Below, piece after piece: positions 35,717 through 45,215 of a DNA stretch of 64,000 nt. The position numbers were made by a program, and so were the translations under genes. Source of the stretch: Seinonella peptonophila (lineage in GTDB: Bacteria > Bacillota > Bacilli > Thermoactinomycetales > Thermoactinomycetaceae); the NCBI RefSeq assembly GCF_900129355.1, contig NZ_FQVL01000001.1:62001-126000 (forward strand). Reading direction: 5' to 3'. The notes beneath the pieces are model-generated. The model saw nothing but the letters and a program-made list of their open reading frames with translations. It had not been told where the DNA came from and made no database searches. Every line of letters starts with the position of its first letter. Within the stretch, counting starts at the first letter, position 1.

Positions 35717-35768
35717 TTTACCACCATATATTGTGGTGTTATACTAATAAAGCAACCATATATAGATT
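35717..35768 (+). promoter_or_regulatory. nrdJ promoter with two NrdR boxes
   Basis: The -35 TTTACC (35717-35722) and -10 TATACT (35740-35745) are 17 bases apart. NrdR box 1, CCACCATATATTGTGG (35721-35736), overlaps this promoter. Box 2 has the core CCATATATAG (35756-35765). The two boxes are 32 bp apart, about three DNA turns, which is the normal arrangement for the NrdR repressor, known to control ribonucleotide reductase genes in response to ATP and dATP. nrdR itself is not in the window. Confidence 0.8.
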
Positions 35769-35782
35769 GGATCGTGATAAGC

Positions 35783-38083
35783 ATGATTGAAGTACAAGAT
35801 CGCAGCAATCAACGGATGACAACCAAAATGGAATTAAGTGATGTTTTTCTATCACAATATAAAGATAAAAATCCTCGATGGGGGTATGATGGACTCGGTT
35901 ATATCGTTTATCTTCGTACATATTCACGTAAAAAAGCAGATGGACAGATGGAGCAATGGTATGAAACTGTCCAACGGGTAACAGAGGGTAACTTTTCCCT
36001 AGAAGCGGAACGACTTCAAGAGATCGGAAAATGGACAGAAGAACGTAAAGAGAAATTAGTCCAGGAGATGGAAAGATTTTATCATTTAATGTTTAATCTT
36101 GTCATTACCCCCCCTGGTCGGGGATTATGGATGTCTGGTACAGATTATGCAAAGAAAATTGGTGATGCTGAAAATAACTGTTGGTTTGTATCGATGCGTC
36201 CGCAAAAGTACGGTCATAGCAAGATTCAACCAGTTATTGGTTCAATTGATGAGCTTTTACCATCGATGCCCGCTGTGTTTACCTTTGATCAGGCGATGAA
36301 AGGTGGCGGAGTTGGTGTTAATATTCAAGAGAAGAATACTTCACTCATGCCTAAAGTAAAACGGAAAGTTGAACTTATTTTTATATCTAAAGTGGATCAT
36401 GACAATTTTGCTTCTGAACTACAAGCGCTAGATGTATTGCCTCGTGAACAGAAGCGGGCAGTCTTTACCCATCATGTAAAAGATAGTCGTGAAGGTTGGG
36501 CAGAGTCTTTACAGTTAGTTATTGATTCACATTTTACTGGCTCCGAAGAAGTTTTACAGATTGATGTCTCAGAAGTTCGACCTCGTGGATCAGAAATTCG
36601 TGGATTTGGTGGAATTGCTTCAGGACCTGCTCCACTAGTAGAGATGTTACAAGTAGTGAATCGGATTTTAAACCGTCGGGTTGATTCTCAAGTATCTCCA
36701 GTAGAATGGGGAGATATTATTCAAAATATCGGCAGATGTGTTGTAGCAGGAAATGTGCGCCGAACGGCACTTATTTTAATTGGAGATCGAGAAGATCATG
36801 ATTTCATTACTTCAAAAGATTATCGTCTGGAAACAAACAAGGAAGCAAGTCAATGGCGTTGGGCATCAAATAATAGTATTGATCTTGGTTCTGATGTTAG
36901 CCGAGAAACGTTTCTTCAGATTGCAGAGAATATCTACTATAATGGAGAACCTGGCGTTGTAGATATTGAGACGGCAAAACAATTTGGTCGTCTGATTGAT
37001 GGGCAGAATGAACAAGTTGATTCTTTAGTAGAGGGGTTTAATCCCTGCGGTGAGATTACCTTACCTAACGCATCACCATGTAATTTATTCGAAATTAACT
37101 TACCTCGGATTCATGAGTTAATCGAATTAGGTATAGAAGATCAAGGGCTATATGCAGAGGCATGTTGGCTTGCTACTCGCTATGCATACAGAATTACATT
37201 TCGTCCTTATGAGTGGGAAGCGACTCGGGAAATTGTATATCAACATCGTCGTTTAGGTGTAGGGATTACAGGTGTATCTGATTGGGCTTTGATGAAATTT
37301 GGAGATCGCGTTGTTATGTCATTTACTGAGCAAAATCAACCTGTGTATAACGAACGAGTTACTGCACAACTTGATCGTATGTATCGAGCAGTAAAAAAGA
37401 CCAATCAACTTCATGCAGAAGAGTTAGGGGCTGATCCATCCATTAAACTTACGACCGTGAAACCTTCCGGCTCAATGTCTCTTTTAATGGGTGTTTCTGC
37501 TGGTATGCATTGGCATTGGTCTCCATACATGATTCGTCGTGTTCGGTTTGCCGCCAATTCACCTCTAGTTCCAGTTTTGATTGAATGTGGATATCCAGTT
37601 GAGCCTGCTGTGACTGGCTTTGATGCAGAGGGAAATCAAAAAGTTGATTCACATACGATGGTAGCAGAGTTTCCAATTCGTGCTGCAACGGCAGATCATC
37701 CCCGTTTCCAAACAGAAGATGAAGTACCACTGCGTGAACAAGCAGCATTACAATCAATGCTTCAAACGTATTGGTCAGATAATGCAGTTTCAGCAACACT
37801 AAAATTTAAACAAGCGGAAGGGAAAGGTAGAGAAGGAATCGAAGAGATTGCTGATGTGCTAGAAACATATCGACACAAATTAAAAGCAACTTCTTTCTTA
37901 CCGCATGCAGTTGGGACTTACCCTCAAATGCCTTTAGAAGCGATTAGTCGTGAACAATACGAACAAAAAGTAGCTCAAATCAAGGCAAAACCGTGGGAAA
38001 TAATGAGTGATTCGGTAACACTCGAAGATGATAGTACTGATGTGATTGGAGAGTGCGAAAATGGAGCTTGTCCGATTCGTTGA
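35783..38083 (+). CDS. nrdJ: Adenosylcobalamin-dependent (class II) ribonucleotide triphosphate reductase
   Basis: The protein of about 766 residues resembles the monomeric class II enzyme of Lactobacillus leichmannii. It makes deoxynucleotides with a B12-derived radical, independent of oxygen. Landmarks are ENNCWFVSMRP (first redox Cys), KGGGVGVNI, FNPCGEITL with the nearby SPCNLFEINL (radical-site Cys), TVKPSGSMSLLMGVSAG, and the C-terminal shuttle pair in CENGACPIR. The start is uncertain: the ATG at 35783 or a GTG at 35774, neither with a strong ribosome site. The upstream NrdR boxes support the assignment. Confidence 0.93.
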   Translation: MIEVQDRSNQRMTTKMELSDVFLSQYKDKNPRWGYDGLGYIVYLRTYSRKKADGQMEQWYETVQRVTEGNFSLEAERLQEIGKWTEERKEKLVQEMERFYHLMFNLVITPPGRGLWMSGTDYAKKIGDAENNCWFVSMRPQKYGHSKIQPVIGSIDELLPSMPAVFTFDQAMKGGGVGVNIQEKNTSLMPKVKRKVELIFISKVDHDNFASELQALDVLPREQKRAVFTHHVKDSREGWAESLQLVIDSHFTGSEEVLQIDVSEVRPRGSEIRGFGGIASGPAPLVEMLQVVNRILNRRVDSQVSPVEWGDIIQNIGRCVVAGNVRRTALILIGDREDHDFITSKDYRLETNKEASQWRWASNNSIDLGSDVSRETFLQIAENIYYNGEPGVVDIETAKQFGRLIDGQNEQVDSLVEGFNPCGEITLPNASPCNLFEINLPRIHELIELGIEDQGLYAEACWLATRYAYRITFRPYEWEATREIVYQHRRLGVGITGVSDWALMKFGDRVVMSFTEQNQPVYNERVTAQLDRMYRAVKKTNQLHAEELGADPSIKLTTVKPSGSMSLLMGVSAGMHWHWSPYMIRRVRFAANSPLVPVLIECGYPVEPAVTGFDAEGNQKVDSHTMVAEFPIRAATADHPRFQTEDEVPLREQAALQSMLQTYWSDNAVSATLKFKQAEGKGREGIEEIADVLETYRHKLKATSFLPHAVGTYPQMPLEAISREQYEQKVAQIKAKPWEIMSDSVTLEDDSTDVIGECENGACPIR

Positions 38084-38214
38084 TTTAAATACGGTAATAG
38101 GGTAAATCGTGCATATAGAAGTAATCGTTACGTAATTGATAGCCGACTTTTAGGGACGTAAAATTTATTACTTTGTCCCATGTTTACGGCAATGCAATGA
38201 AGTTATTCATGCTG

Positions 38215-38242
38215 AAGCTCACTATTAAAGTGGGCTTTTTTT
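38215..38242 (+). terminator. Terminator downstream of nrdJ
   Basis: AAGCTCACT pairs with AGTGGGCTT around ATTAA with one wobble, followed by a run of seven or more T. Confidence 0.85.
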
Positions 38243-38257
38243 GCAAAGGAGGAGATG

Positions 38258-38317
38258 ATGCCAGTTGAGTTGAAGCATTTTCTCACAGTTACCGCTCGAA
38301 GTATCTATATTTTGTAG
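38258..38317 (+). CDS. Possible 19-codon peptide with a very strong ribosome site
   Basis: The frame MPVELKHFLTVTARSIYIL begins at an ATG preceded by AAAGGAGGAG and runs into the 3' end of the convergent murA gene. The ribosome site is among the best in the window, but a terminator lies directly upstream and no promoter is visible between them. It may be the remnant start of a gene destroyed by rearrangement. Confidence 0.2.
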   Translation: MPVELKHFLTVTARSIYIL

Positions 38318-39635
38318 ACTCTGATCGTTGGATCAATTCTCCTATGATCCTACTTGCATTTATCACAGGAGGAGTCTGGGTATAGTAGTAGCCTATGTCA
38401 GCATTTAACTCTCTTAAAGTTTGAACAAAATGAGGGTATCCGCGGTCAATAAATCCTGCGTTTGAAATTTTGGTTTTATTCTTGGCAATTAATCCAGCTA
38501 AAGTAAGAGCTGCCCCTGCTCGCATATCATATGCCCTAACCTTGGTACCATATAAAGGTTTTCCGCCTTGGATATATATTGTAGAACCATCAATTGTAAT
38601 ATCTGCTCCCATTTTTTGTAATTCTGGAACATGTGTAAACCTTTTTAAGAAAGTCTTCTCTTCGATTTTACTAATACCATCAGTAGTCAGACATAAAGTT
38701 GTTATAAGGGGTTGAAGGTCAGTCGGAAATTCAGGATAAGCACCAGTAACAAGATTGACTGATGTGAGAGGTTGATCGTGAGCAAGAACACGAATTCCAT
38801 TTGCTTCATTTTTTAATGGGACTCCTATTTCTTTAAAGATGTCAAGCAGTGCCTTGAGATGATGTTCATTTGCTCCTTTCACCAAAATGCTTCCTCTAGT
38901 TGCTGCTGCCGCGATTAAATAAGTCCCTGCTACCATTCGATCAGGGGGAACTCGATGTTCTACTGCGGTTAACTCTGTAACTCCTTCGATTTCGATTATA
39001 TTTTCTTCTGCATAATGAATTTGCGCGCCCATGTTCGTTAAAAATTGGATCACATCTTCAATTTCAGGATCTTTGGCAGCATTGTGAATCACTGTTTTTC
39101 CTTCAGCGAGTACTGCAGCCATTATCAGATTCAGTGTAGTACCGACACTTTGACGTGCATTGACTGTAGCACCCTTAAGTCGTCCGTTAACATAACCTTT
39201 AATATAAGGTGATGTTGAGATAAAAGTAGCTCCCATTTTTTCTAAACCTTCAATATGATAATCGATCGGCCGTTCTCCAATTTTACATCCACCCGGATAA
39301 GGAATATATACATGTTTTTTCCGGGCAAGTAGTGGTCCAATTAAAAAAAGAGATCCTCTAATTTTCCCTGCGTGTTCTGATACGGTTTTCGTTTTTCCAA
39401 TTCGTTCAGTAGAGATTAAAATCTCATCATTGTTCAAAGCTACTTGCATGTTTAAACTTTTTAGGAGATTGACCAGATCGATTACATCCGACAGGTAGGG
39501 GATGTTTGTTAGTCGTGTTACACCAGTAGTAGCAAGGGTAGCGGCAGCGATTAAGGGTAAGACACCATTCTTTGCCCCAGGTATTTGTACGACTCCGTCT
39601 AGTTTAGTGCCTCCAGTAACGGCGATTACATTCAA
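38289..39635 (-). CDS. murA: UDP-N-acetylglucosamine 1-carboxyvinyltransferase
   Basis: The protein of 448 residues transfers enolpyruvyl from phosphoenolpyruvate to UDP-GlcNAc, the first committed step of peptidoglycan synthesis in the cytoplasm. The active-site loop PGGCKIGERPIDYH carries the Cys that fosfomycin alkylates. Other landmarks are GAKNGVLPLIAAA, the SVGTTLNLIMAA segment and PTDLQPLITTL. The TTG at 39635 is chosen because AAAGGGCGGGAG lies before it, while the upstream ATG has no ribosome site. Low-G+C Gram-positive bacteria often carry two paralogues; which one this is cannot be decided here. Confidence 0.93.
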   Translation of the reverse strand: MNVIAVTGGTKLDGVVQIPGAKNGVLPLIAAATLATTGVTRLTNIPYLSDVIDLVNLLKSLNMQVALNNDEILISTERIGKTKTVSEHAGKIRGSLFLIGPLLARKKHVYIPYPGGCKIGERPIDYHIEGLEKMGATFISTSPYIKGYVNGRLKGATVNARQSVGTTLNLIMAAVLAEGKTVIHNAAKDPEIEDVIQFLTNMGAQIHYAEENIIEIEGVTELTAVEHRVPPDRMVAGTYLIAAAATRGSILVKGANEHHLKALLDIFKEIGVPLKNEANGIRVLAHDQPLTSVNLVTGAYPEFPTDLQPLITTLCLTTDGISKIEEKTFLKRFTHVPELQKMGADITIDGSTIYIQGGKPLYGTKVRAYDMRAGAALTLAGLIAKNKTKISNAGFIDRGYPHFVQTLRELNADIGYYYTQTPPVINASRIIGELIQRSESTKYRYFER

Positions 39636-39813
39636 TTTTCTCCCGCCCTTTGTCATTAGGTGTATGATAATAAATTAGCATATTGGTTGTATTTGGTGTT
39701 GTTGGATCTCTTTATATAATTATCTTTAAATTTTAAAATATATTATTTATTCTTGCCAAAATTGATCTATAATTAAAATAGTTAATCTTAGTATTCGATC
39801 AGGAGTGATGAAA

Positions 39814-40665
39814 ATGGAGAAGTTGAAAGCAAAGAGAAATGCGAGCAAATCAACCGCTTTGTTTGTAGCTGGAACTATCTTAATGGGTGGTGGTGGACTA
39901 ACTATATGGAAAATGCTGCAAGATCAACCTGGAATAATAGGTGAAAAAATCAGTATTTCTTGTAATGATCAGGAACACCCTCAAACTGAACCAATTACCA
40001 AAGATCAGCCTGATTCTCCTTTGTACAATCCATATTCTGTCCCTGTTGAACCGATTCACTTTAAGCCTTCGGCGGTATTTGCACAAAAAAAGTTAGAAAT
40101 GACGCTACCTAAAGGTCCTAATTGGAGTCCTTTGGCTCAAAGTGTTGCCAAAATTGCTTGTGATCAAGATCGAATTCCTGAAATTGCAGAAAAAACATTA
40201 CCCAATAAGATAGAAGATGAAACAAAAATTTGGAACAGAGAAGTGATCGGCTTCCGATATGAATTCACACCAAAAAGTTTTGAACAGTCTTCATCTGTCT
40301 TACAGGCAGAAAGAGATGAAAGAGCAACGAATGTGAAATCATATCAATCAGATTCATTTCCACATCGTATTTTAAAGGAAGCGAATCCGGAGATCACTAC
40401 AAAAGGTGAAAATATACAAATACAATTGCCTATTTTAGGATTAAAAAGTGAAGGAAGAGAGAAAAACGCCAGATATTATTCTTTGCACGCACCAGTCTTT
40501 GATCAGGAACAACACTATATTCTTATAAAGGATTTGCAGAAGATTTTTGATCAGCGGAAATCTATTAAAGAATCAAAAGCTGAAGTCACGTCAAGGAAAA
40601 ATCTCCCTTCTCCTCTTGAGCTACAGAATTCAGTTATCCAGATGACAGAAGTTCGCGAACATTAA
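39814..40665 (+). CDS. Orphan protein with an N-terminal membrane anchor
   Basis: I do not recognise the protein of 283 residues. A basic N-terminus is followed by one hydrophobic segment (about residues 14-33, TALFVAGTILMGGGGLTIW), then a Pro-rich, hydrophilic outer part (PDSPLYNPYSVPVEPIHF) with only a few short predicted strands and two Cys (near 50 and 112). It looks like a single-pass protein with a mostly unstructured exterior. AGGAG lies eight bases before the ATG at 39814. It is transcribed away from murA as a single gene. No functional motif is visible. Confidence 0.65.
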   Translation: MEKLKAKRNASKSTALFVAGTILMGGGGLTIWKMLQDQPGIIGEKISISCNDQEHPQTEPITKDQPDSPLYNPYSVPVEPIHFKPSAVFAQKKLEMTLPKGPNWSPLAQSVAKIACDQDRIPEIAEKTLPNKIEDETKIWNREVIGFRYEFTPKSFEQSSSVLQAERDERATNVKSYQSDSFPHRILKEANPEITTKGENIQIQLPILGLKSEGREKNARYYSLHAPVFDQEQHYILIKDLQKIFDQRKSIKESKAEVTSRKNLPSPLELQNSVIQMTEVREH

Positions 40666-40964
40666 GTTCTTTAAAATCTATACCATAATGTAAGTCAGTT
40701 CTATAAACGTATATTAAGCTAGATAATTCTTAGTGTATCATTTTTAAAAGAAGTGAATACCGAGTGCCTTGATAATAAGATACTCGGTTAAATCATTTGT
40801 ATTAGTTTTTAGATACATTGATGTCAACTAACTGATAGATTATTTTAAGTTGCCCAACCGTTCCTAACAGTATGGCAACATGGATATCGTCGCCCTAATT
40901 ATAAAACAGTACTCAAGAAAAGTTTGCGACTCTGGGTTGGCAAAATTTTTGACAAGCAGAGTTG
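40666..40964. other. Gene-free interval with a hairpin and possible gene debris
   Basis: ACCGAGT (40759-40765) pairs with ACTCGGT (40782-40788), a possible terminator of the preceding gene with a poor T-run. From about 40870 the plus strand reads VWQHGYRRPNYKTVLKK without a start codon, which may be a remnant of an old gene. Nothing else is recognisable. Confidence 0.35.
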
Positions 40965-41858
40965 TCAAAGTTTTGTTTGGACAAAGCTGAGGAGATTATG
41001 AAGCTCTTGTTCTAATTCATGGATTTGTTGACGTTGTAAGTAAAGTAGTAGTCCTTCAACAATATAACTACGTGGTTCAGTTTCACAATTAGAAAATTCG
41101 TTTTCAAGATCGTCTAAACAGGCAAATAAAGGCTCTAATGTTTTTTTACTCTTTTTCATTGATTTAAGAGCTTTCCTCATTTTATTGATTGAGGCTTTTA
41201 CTTGTTTATATAAGTATAATCTTTCTTGACGTTCAATTTGCAAAAAATCGTTCAATAAATCTTTATTAAAAATGGGAGTTTCATTTATATCAAAACTTTT
41301 TACGATCCCATTCATTCTACGAATAACAAAATTGATCATGGTATTGATGTCGATGGTCTCCTGTTTGATCATAAAAATTCGAAGCGAGTAGGATAGAATA
41401 AGGCCTAGTAACATGACTGCACAATCAAATGCATATGGTTCAACAGCATCTCCATATACCTGAACCACTTTGGAGCTTAACCATTCTATGTCTTGAATTT
41501 GTAACTTACTTAAAAACGCTTTACTTTCATCACTCTCATGTGAACTTTGAAAAGCTAAATGAAATAACTCTTTGTTATCAATTACATACTGAAGCTGAAC
41601 CTTTAGTTGTTCAATAAATAGCTTCTCTTTACTCCACCCCTCTATTTCTTCTAACTCCCAAATCGATTCCCATCTCTTAGCATTCTTTTTTTTCAGTATG
41701 AGAAAGGCGAGTTCTTCTTTTGATTTAAAATAGTTATAAAATGAACCTTTAGAGATTTGGCAAAATTGTACGATATCTTGGACAGAAGTTGTTAAGTATC
41801 CTTTTTTACTAAATAATTGAGCGGCACCTTCAATGATTTTAGTTCGAATCGATTCCAT
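40965..41858 (-). CDS. TetR-family regulator of the RND pump (YerO-like)
   Basis: The protein of 297 residues has a typical N-terminal TetR helix-turn-helix (AAQLFSKKGYLTTSVQDIVQFCQISKGSFYNYFKSKEEL). Its C-terminal part, about 220 residues, is longer than usual and ends in a Lys-rich helix. The ATG at 41858 has AAAGGAG upstream. It is divergent from the RND pump gene with about 210 bp between starts, as the TetR gene yerO is beside swrC in Bacillus subtilis. Several palindromes in the shared region are probable operators, so it likely represses the pump and perhaps itself. Confidence 0.85.
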   Translation of the reverse strand: MESIRTKIIEGAAQLFSKKGYLTTSVQDIVQFCQISKGSFYNYFKSKEELAFLILKKKNAKRWESIWELEEIEGWSKEKLFIEQLKVQLQYVIDNKELFHLAFQSSHESDESKAFLSKLQIQDIEWLSSKVVQVYGDAVEPYAFDCAVMLLGLILSYSLRIFMIKQETIDINTMINFVIRRMNGIVKSFDINETPIFNKDLLNDFLQIERQERLYLYKQVKASINKMRKALKSMKKSKKTLEPLFACLDDLENEFSNCETEPRSYIVEGLLLYLQRQQIHELEQELHNLLSFVQTKL

Positions 41859-41880
41859 GTGAACTCCTTTATTGTAATTA

Positions 41881-41992
41881 TTCAATAATTGAAGTGTAAC
41901 AAAACATGGATAAAGGTACAATGAACTTTATACTATAAGTTCAAAAATAGTATTCTAAAAAAGTTCAATAATATTAGATTGAAATCTAATAT
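41881..41992. promoter_or_regulatory. Cluster of palindromic operators between tetR and the RND pump
   Basis: Three dyads occur: TTCAAT-A-ATTGAA (41881-41893); TGAACTT-N8-AAGTTCA (41922-41943), whose spacer holds the -10-like TATACT; and a perfect 22-bp palindrome with arms ATATTAGATT and AATCTAATAT around GA (41971-41992). A further TTCAAT-N8-ATTGAA pair (41964-41983) overlaps the last. These are the natural binding sites for the adjacent TetR protein; which one is used is not determined. Confidence 0.65.
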
Positions 41993-42067
41993 GGAATGAT
42001 TTATAGTCAGTACCATGGTTTACGCATGGTCATTTTTTTTTGAACACATAGTTGAAGGGTGATGAGT

Positions 42068-45000
42068 TTGAAGCGAATCATTCAGTTTTCGATTCAAAAT
42101 AAGCTGGCAATTTGGCTACTTACAATCCTGGTGGTAGCTGGTGGAATGTATGCAGGTACTCGGATGAAGATGGAAACGTTGCCCAATATTAATGCTCCAG
42201 TGGCTACGATTACGACATCTTATCCAGGAGCTACTCCTGAAGAAATTTCAGATAAGATAACACAGCCTATTGAGAAACGTGTTAAAAGTTTACCAGGAGT
42301 AAAGACTGTTCGTTCAACAACAGCGCTGAATATGTCAAGTATTCAAGTAGAATATGATGATTTTGGCCAAGATATGGATCAAGCGGTTGAGGATCTTCGA
42401 AATGCAATTGACAAGATATCGTTGCCAGAGAACATAGAAAAGCCTGAGGTTGCAAAAGTAAGTTTAAATGATTTCCCCATACTTGCTTTAAGTGTTTCTG
42501 GTGAGAATCAATCGTTAGAAAAGTTAAGTAAATCAGTAAAAGAGTCACTTGTGCAAAAGTTAGAAGATATAAATGGAGTCTATTCAGTTGAAATTTCTGG
42601 ACAACAAGTCGAAGAAATTCATTTGAAATATAAGGAAGATCAGTTGAAAAAATATGGGCTGACTGCTGATAACTTAACTCAATTGATTCAAAATAGTAAT
42701 CTATCATCTCCTGTAGGAACATTTGTGATCGATAAAAAAAGGCGCTCAGTTGTTGTAGATGGTCATGCCAGCAAACTGGAAGATTTGAAGAAACTGAAAA
42801 TACCCGCAACAGGGGCACCTGCGGGAGGTAATACTACAACATTGACCCACTCAACCAAGACACCAGTTGTTGAATTACAACAACTCGTCGATTTTCAGGA
42901 TGTCAAAGAATCAAAATCGATTTCACATACAGATGGAAAAGATTCAGTCAGCATTAGTATTGTCAAAGCATCTGATGCAAACACAGTAGAGGTTGTAAAA
43001 GCGATTCAAAAGGAAATCAAACAATTTGAAGAAGATCATGATGGGTTTGATGTGGCAACCACTTTTGATCAGGCGAAACCAATTCAAGACTCTGTGCAAA
43101 CAATGTTAGAAAAAGCTCTTTTAGGCGCTTTGTTTGCAATCATCATTATCATGGCCTTTTTACGTGATATCCGATCAACAGTAATTGCTGTTATCTCAAT
43201 TCCTCTGTCATTGTTAATGGCATTCCTTGTATTAAATCAAATGGGAATTACATTAAATGTAATGACTTTAGGTGCAATGACAGTAGCGATTGGACGAGTT
43301 GTAGATGACTCTATTGTGGTAATTGAAAATATTTATCGAAGATTTCATTTGTCGCGGGAGACAAGGACAGGTAAAGAACTTATTATTGAAGCAACGCGTC
43401 AAATGTTTATCCCGATTCTATCATCGACAATTGTAACAATCGCGGTATTTCTCCCACTAGGGTTAGTCTCAGGAGCAGTTGGTCAAATATTTTATCCGTT
43501 TGCAATTACAATTGTTTGTGCACTGCTCGCATCACTGCTTATAGCTATAACAGTTGTTCCAATGATGGCACATATATTCTTTCGGAAGCGTCCTAAGAAG
43601 ACAGACGATGGGAAAGCCAGTGTAAGTCGTTTTGCTAACTCTTACAAGCGGATTTTAAATTGGTCACTTGATCATAAAGGGATCACCTTTTCACTTGCAA
43701 TCCTGTTGTTAATTGGTAGTTTATTTCTTGTTCCAGTAATTGGGGTTAGTTTCCTACCAGCAGATGAGGAAAAAAATCTCATGCTCACTTATAATCCTGT
43801 GCCTGGTGATACTTTAGATGATGTAAAGAAAATAGCCGATCACGCTGAGGATTATTTTGAAAGAAATCGTGATGTAGAAACAATCGATTATACTGTAGGA
43901 AGCAATAATCCGATGAATCCAACTGCAAATAATCAAATTCTTTTTGTAGTGAAATATGAGGATGACTTCAAAAATTTTGATGAAGAAAAAGAAAAAGCGC
44001 TTCGTGACCTAAGGGCGATCACGACGAAAGGTGAATGGAAATTCCAATCAATGGGTCCGCATGGAGATAATAACTCGCTTAATCTTCAAGTATATGGTGA
44101 TGATCTTAAAGAGATTCAGCCAATTGTAAATAAGATTAAAAAGCTCGTTGAAGATAAAGATGAGTTTGACAATGTGGATACCAGTATTTCAGATGCTTTT
44201 GATCAATATACATTAGCTGTTGATCATAATAAGTTAAGCCAATATGGACTAACAGTAGGACAGGTCGCACAACGACTTTCCGTGAGTGGTGAAAAGCCTG
44301 TACTAACAACAATAGAAAAAGATGGTAAAAATTTAGATGTATCTCTTGCCGGAAATCAAACTGACTTTAAAAATATAGACGAATTGCAAAAGCAAAAGTT
44401 AACGACTCCAACAGGTGAAGAGATCACTTTAAAAGATGTAACTAAAGTTGTAACAGGTAAAGCGCCACAAACTGTGACAAGATTAAATAATGATCTATTT
44501 GCTGAGATTACAGCTAAAATCAAAACAAAAGATATAGGGAAAGCAAACGCTGATATAAAGAAAGAAATAGATGATTTAGACTTGCCTTCTGGTGTACGGG
44601 TCGAATTTGGCGGTGCCCAAGAACAGATCAATGAATCATTTAGTCAGCTAGGTGTTGCCATGTTAGCTGCGATTGGAATTGTTTATTTTATTCTTGTCGT
44701 AACATTTGGTGGTGGACTTGCACCTTTAGCGATTCTGTTTTCACTTCCTTTTGCTGTAATCGGCGGCTTGTTTGCGCTATTTGTAACAGGGGAGACGATT
44801 AGTGTATCTGCATTGATTGGTGCATTAATGTTGATTGGAATAGTAGTCACAAATGCAATCGTACTGATCGACCGAGTGATCAGACAACAAAATGAAGGAT
44901 TGTCTATTCGAGAAGCATTATTAGAGGCAGGAGTTACTCGTTTGCGCCCGATCCTGATGACAGCTATTGCAACTGTGTTTGCGCTACTGCCACTAGCTAT

Positions 45001-45178
45001 TGGGATGGAGAATGGTGGAGGTTTAATCTCCAAAGGTTTAGGTGTAACTGTTGTGGGTGGATTGATTAGTTCAACTCTTTTAACTTTATTAGTTGTCCCG
45101 ATTGTGTACGAGACATTTGTTAATTTCCGTTCTCGTAAGAAAAATAAGCAAGCCATCCAAACGACAACCGAATCGTGA
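42068..45178 (+). CDS. swrC: RND-family efflux pump, SwrC/AcrB-like
   Basis: The protein of 1036 residues has the RND layout: a short N-terminal helix, two large extracellular loops and twelve membrane segments. Landmarks are YPGATPEEISDKITQPIEK, the charged helix-4 region GAMTVAIGRVVDDSIVVIENIYR with the proton-relay Asp residues, and GIVVTNAIVLIDRV in the second half. The closest known counterpart by context is B. subtilis SwrC (YerP), which exports surfactin and gives resistance to it. The TTG at 42068 has AGGGTGA upstream; earlier in-frame ATG and GTG codons are possible. A strong terminator follows. Confidence 0.88.
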   Translation: MKRIIQFSIQNKLAIWLLTILVVAGGMYAGTRMKMETLPNINAPVATITTSYPGATPEEISDKITQPIEKRVKSLPGVKTVRSTTALNMSSIQVEYDDFGQDMDQAVEDLRNAIDKISLPENIEKPEVAKVSLNDFPILALSVSGENQSLEKLSKSVKESLVQKLEDINGVYSVEISGQQVEEIHLKYKEDQLKKYGLTADNLTQLIQNSNLSSPVGTFVIDKKRRSVVVDGHASKLEDLKKLKIPATGAPAGGNTTTLTHSTKTPVVELQQLVDFQDVKESKSISHTDGKDSVSISIVKASDANTVEVVKAIQKEIKQFEEDHDGFDVATTFDQAKPIQDSVQTMLEKALLGALFAIIIIMAFLRDIRSTVIAVISIPLSLLMAFLVLNQMGITLNVMTLGAMTVAIGRVVDDSIVVIENIYRRFHLSRETRTGKELIIEATRQMFIPILSSTIVTIAVFLPLGLVSGAVGQIFYPFAITIVCALLASLLIAITVVPMMAHIFFRKRPKKTDDGKASVSRFANSYKRILNWSLDHKGITFSLAILLLIGSLFLVPVIGVSFLPADEEKNLMLTYNPVPGDTLDDVKKIADHAEDYFERNRDVETIDYTVGSNNPMNPTANNQILFVVKYEDDFKNFDEEKEKALRDLRAITTKGEWKFQSMGPHGDNNSLNLQVYGDDLKEIQPIVNKIKKLVEDKDEFDNVDTSISDAFDQYTLAVDHNKLSQYGLTVGQVAQRLSVSGEKPVLTTIEKDGKNLDVSLAGNQTDFKNIDELQKQKLTTPTGEEITLKDVTKVVTGKAPQTVTRLNNDLFAEITAKIKTKDIGKANADIKKEIDDLDLPSGVRVEFGGAQEQINESFSQLGVAMLAAIGIVYFILVVTFGGGLAPLAILFSLPFAVIGGLFALFVTGETISVSALIGALMLIGIVVTNAIVLIDRVIRQQNEGLSIREALLEAGVTRLRPILMTAIATVFALLPLAIGMENGGGLISKGLGVTVVGGLISSTLLTLLVVPIVYETFVNFRSRKKNKQAIQTTTES

Positions 45179-45181
45179 TAA

Positions 45182-45215
45182 AACAAGGGAAGCGACTGTG
45201 CTCGCTTCCCTTGTT
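45182..45215. terminator. Convergent terminator after the RND pump
   Basis: AACAAGGGAAGCGA (45182-45195) and TCGCTTCCCTTGTT (45202-45215) form a perfect 14-base-pair stem around a six-base loop. It also covers the stop of the leftward acetyltransferase gene. Confidence 0.9.
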
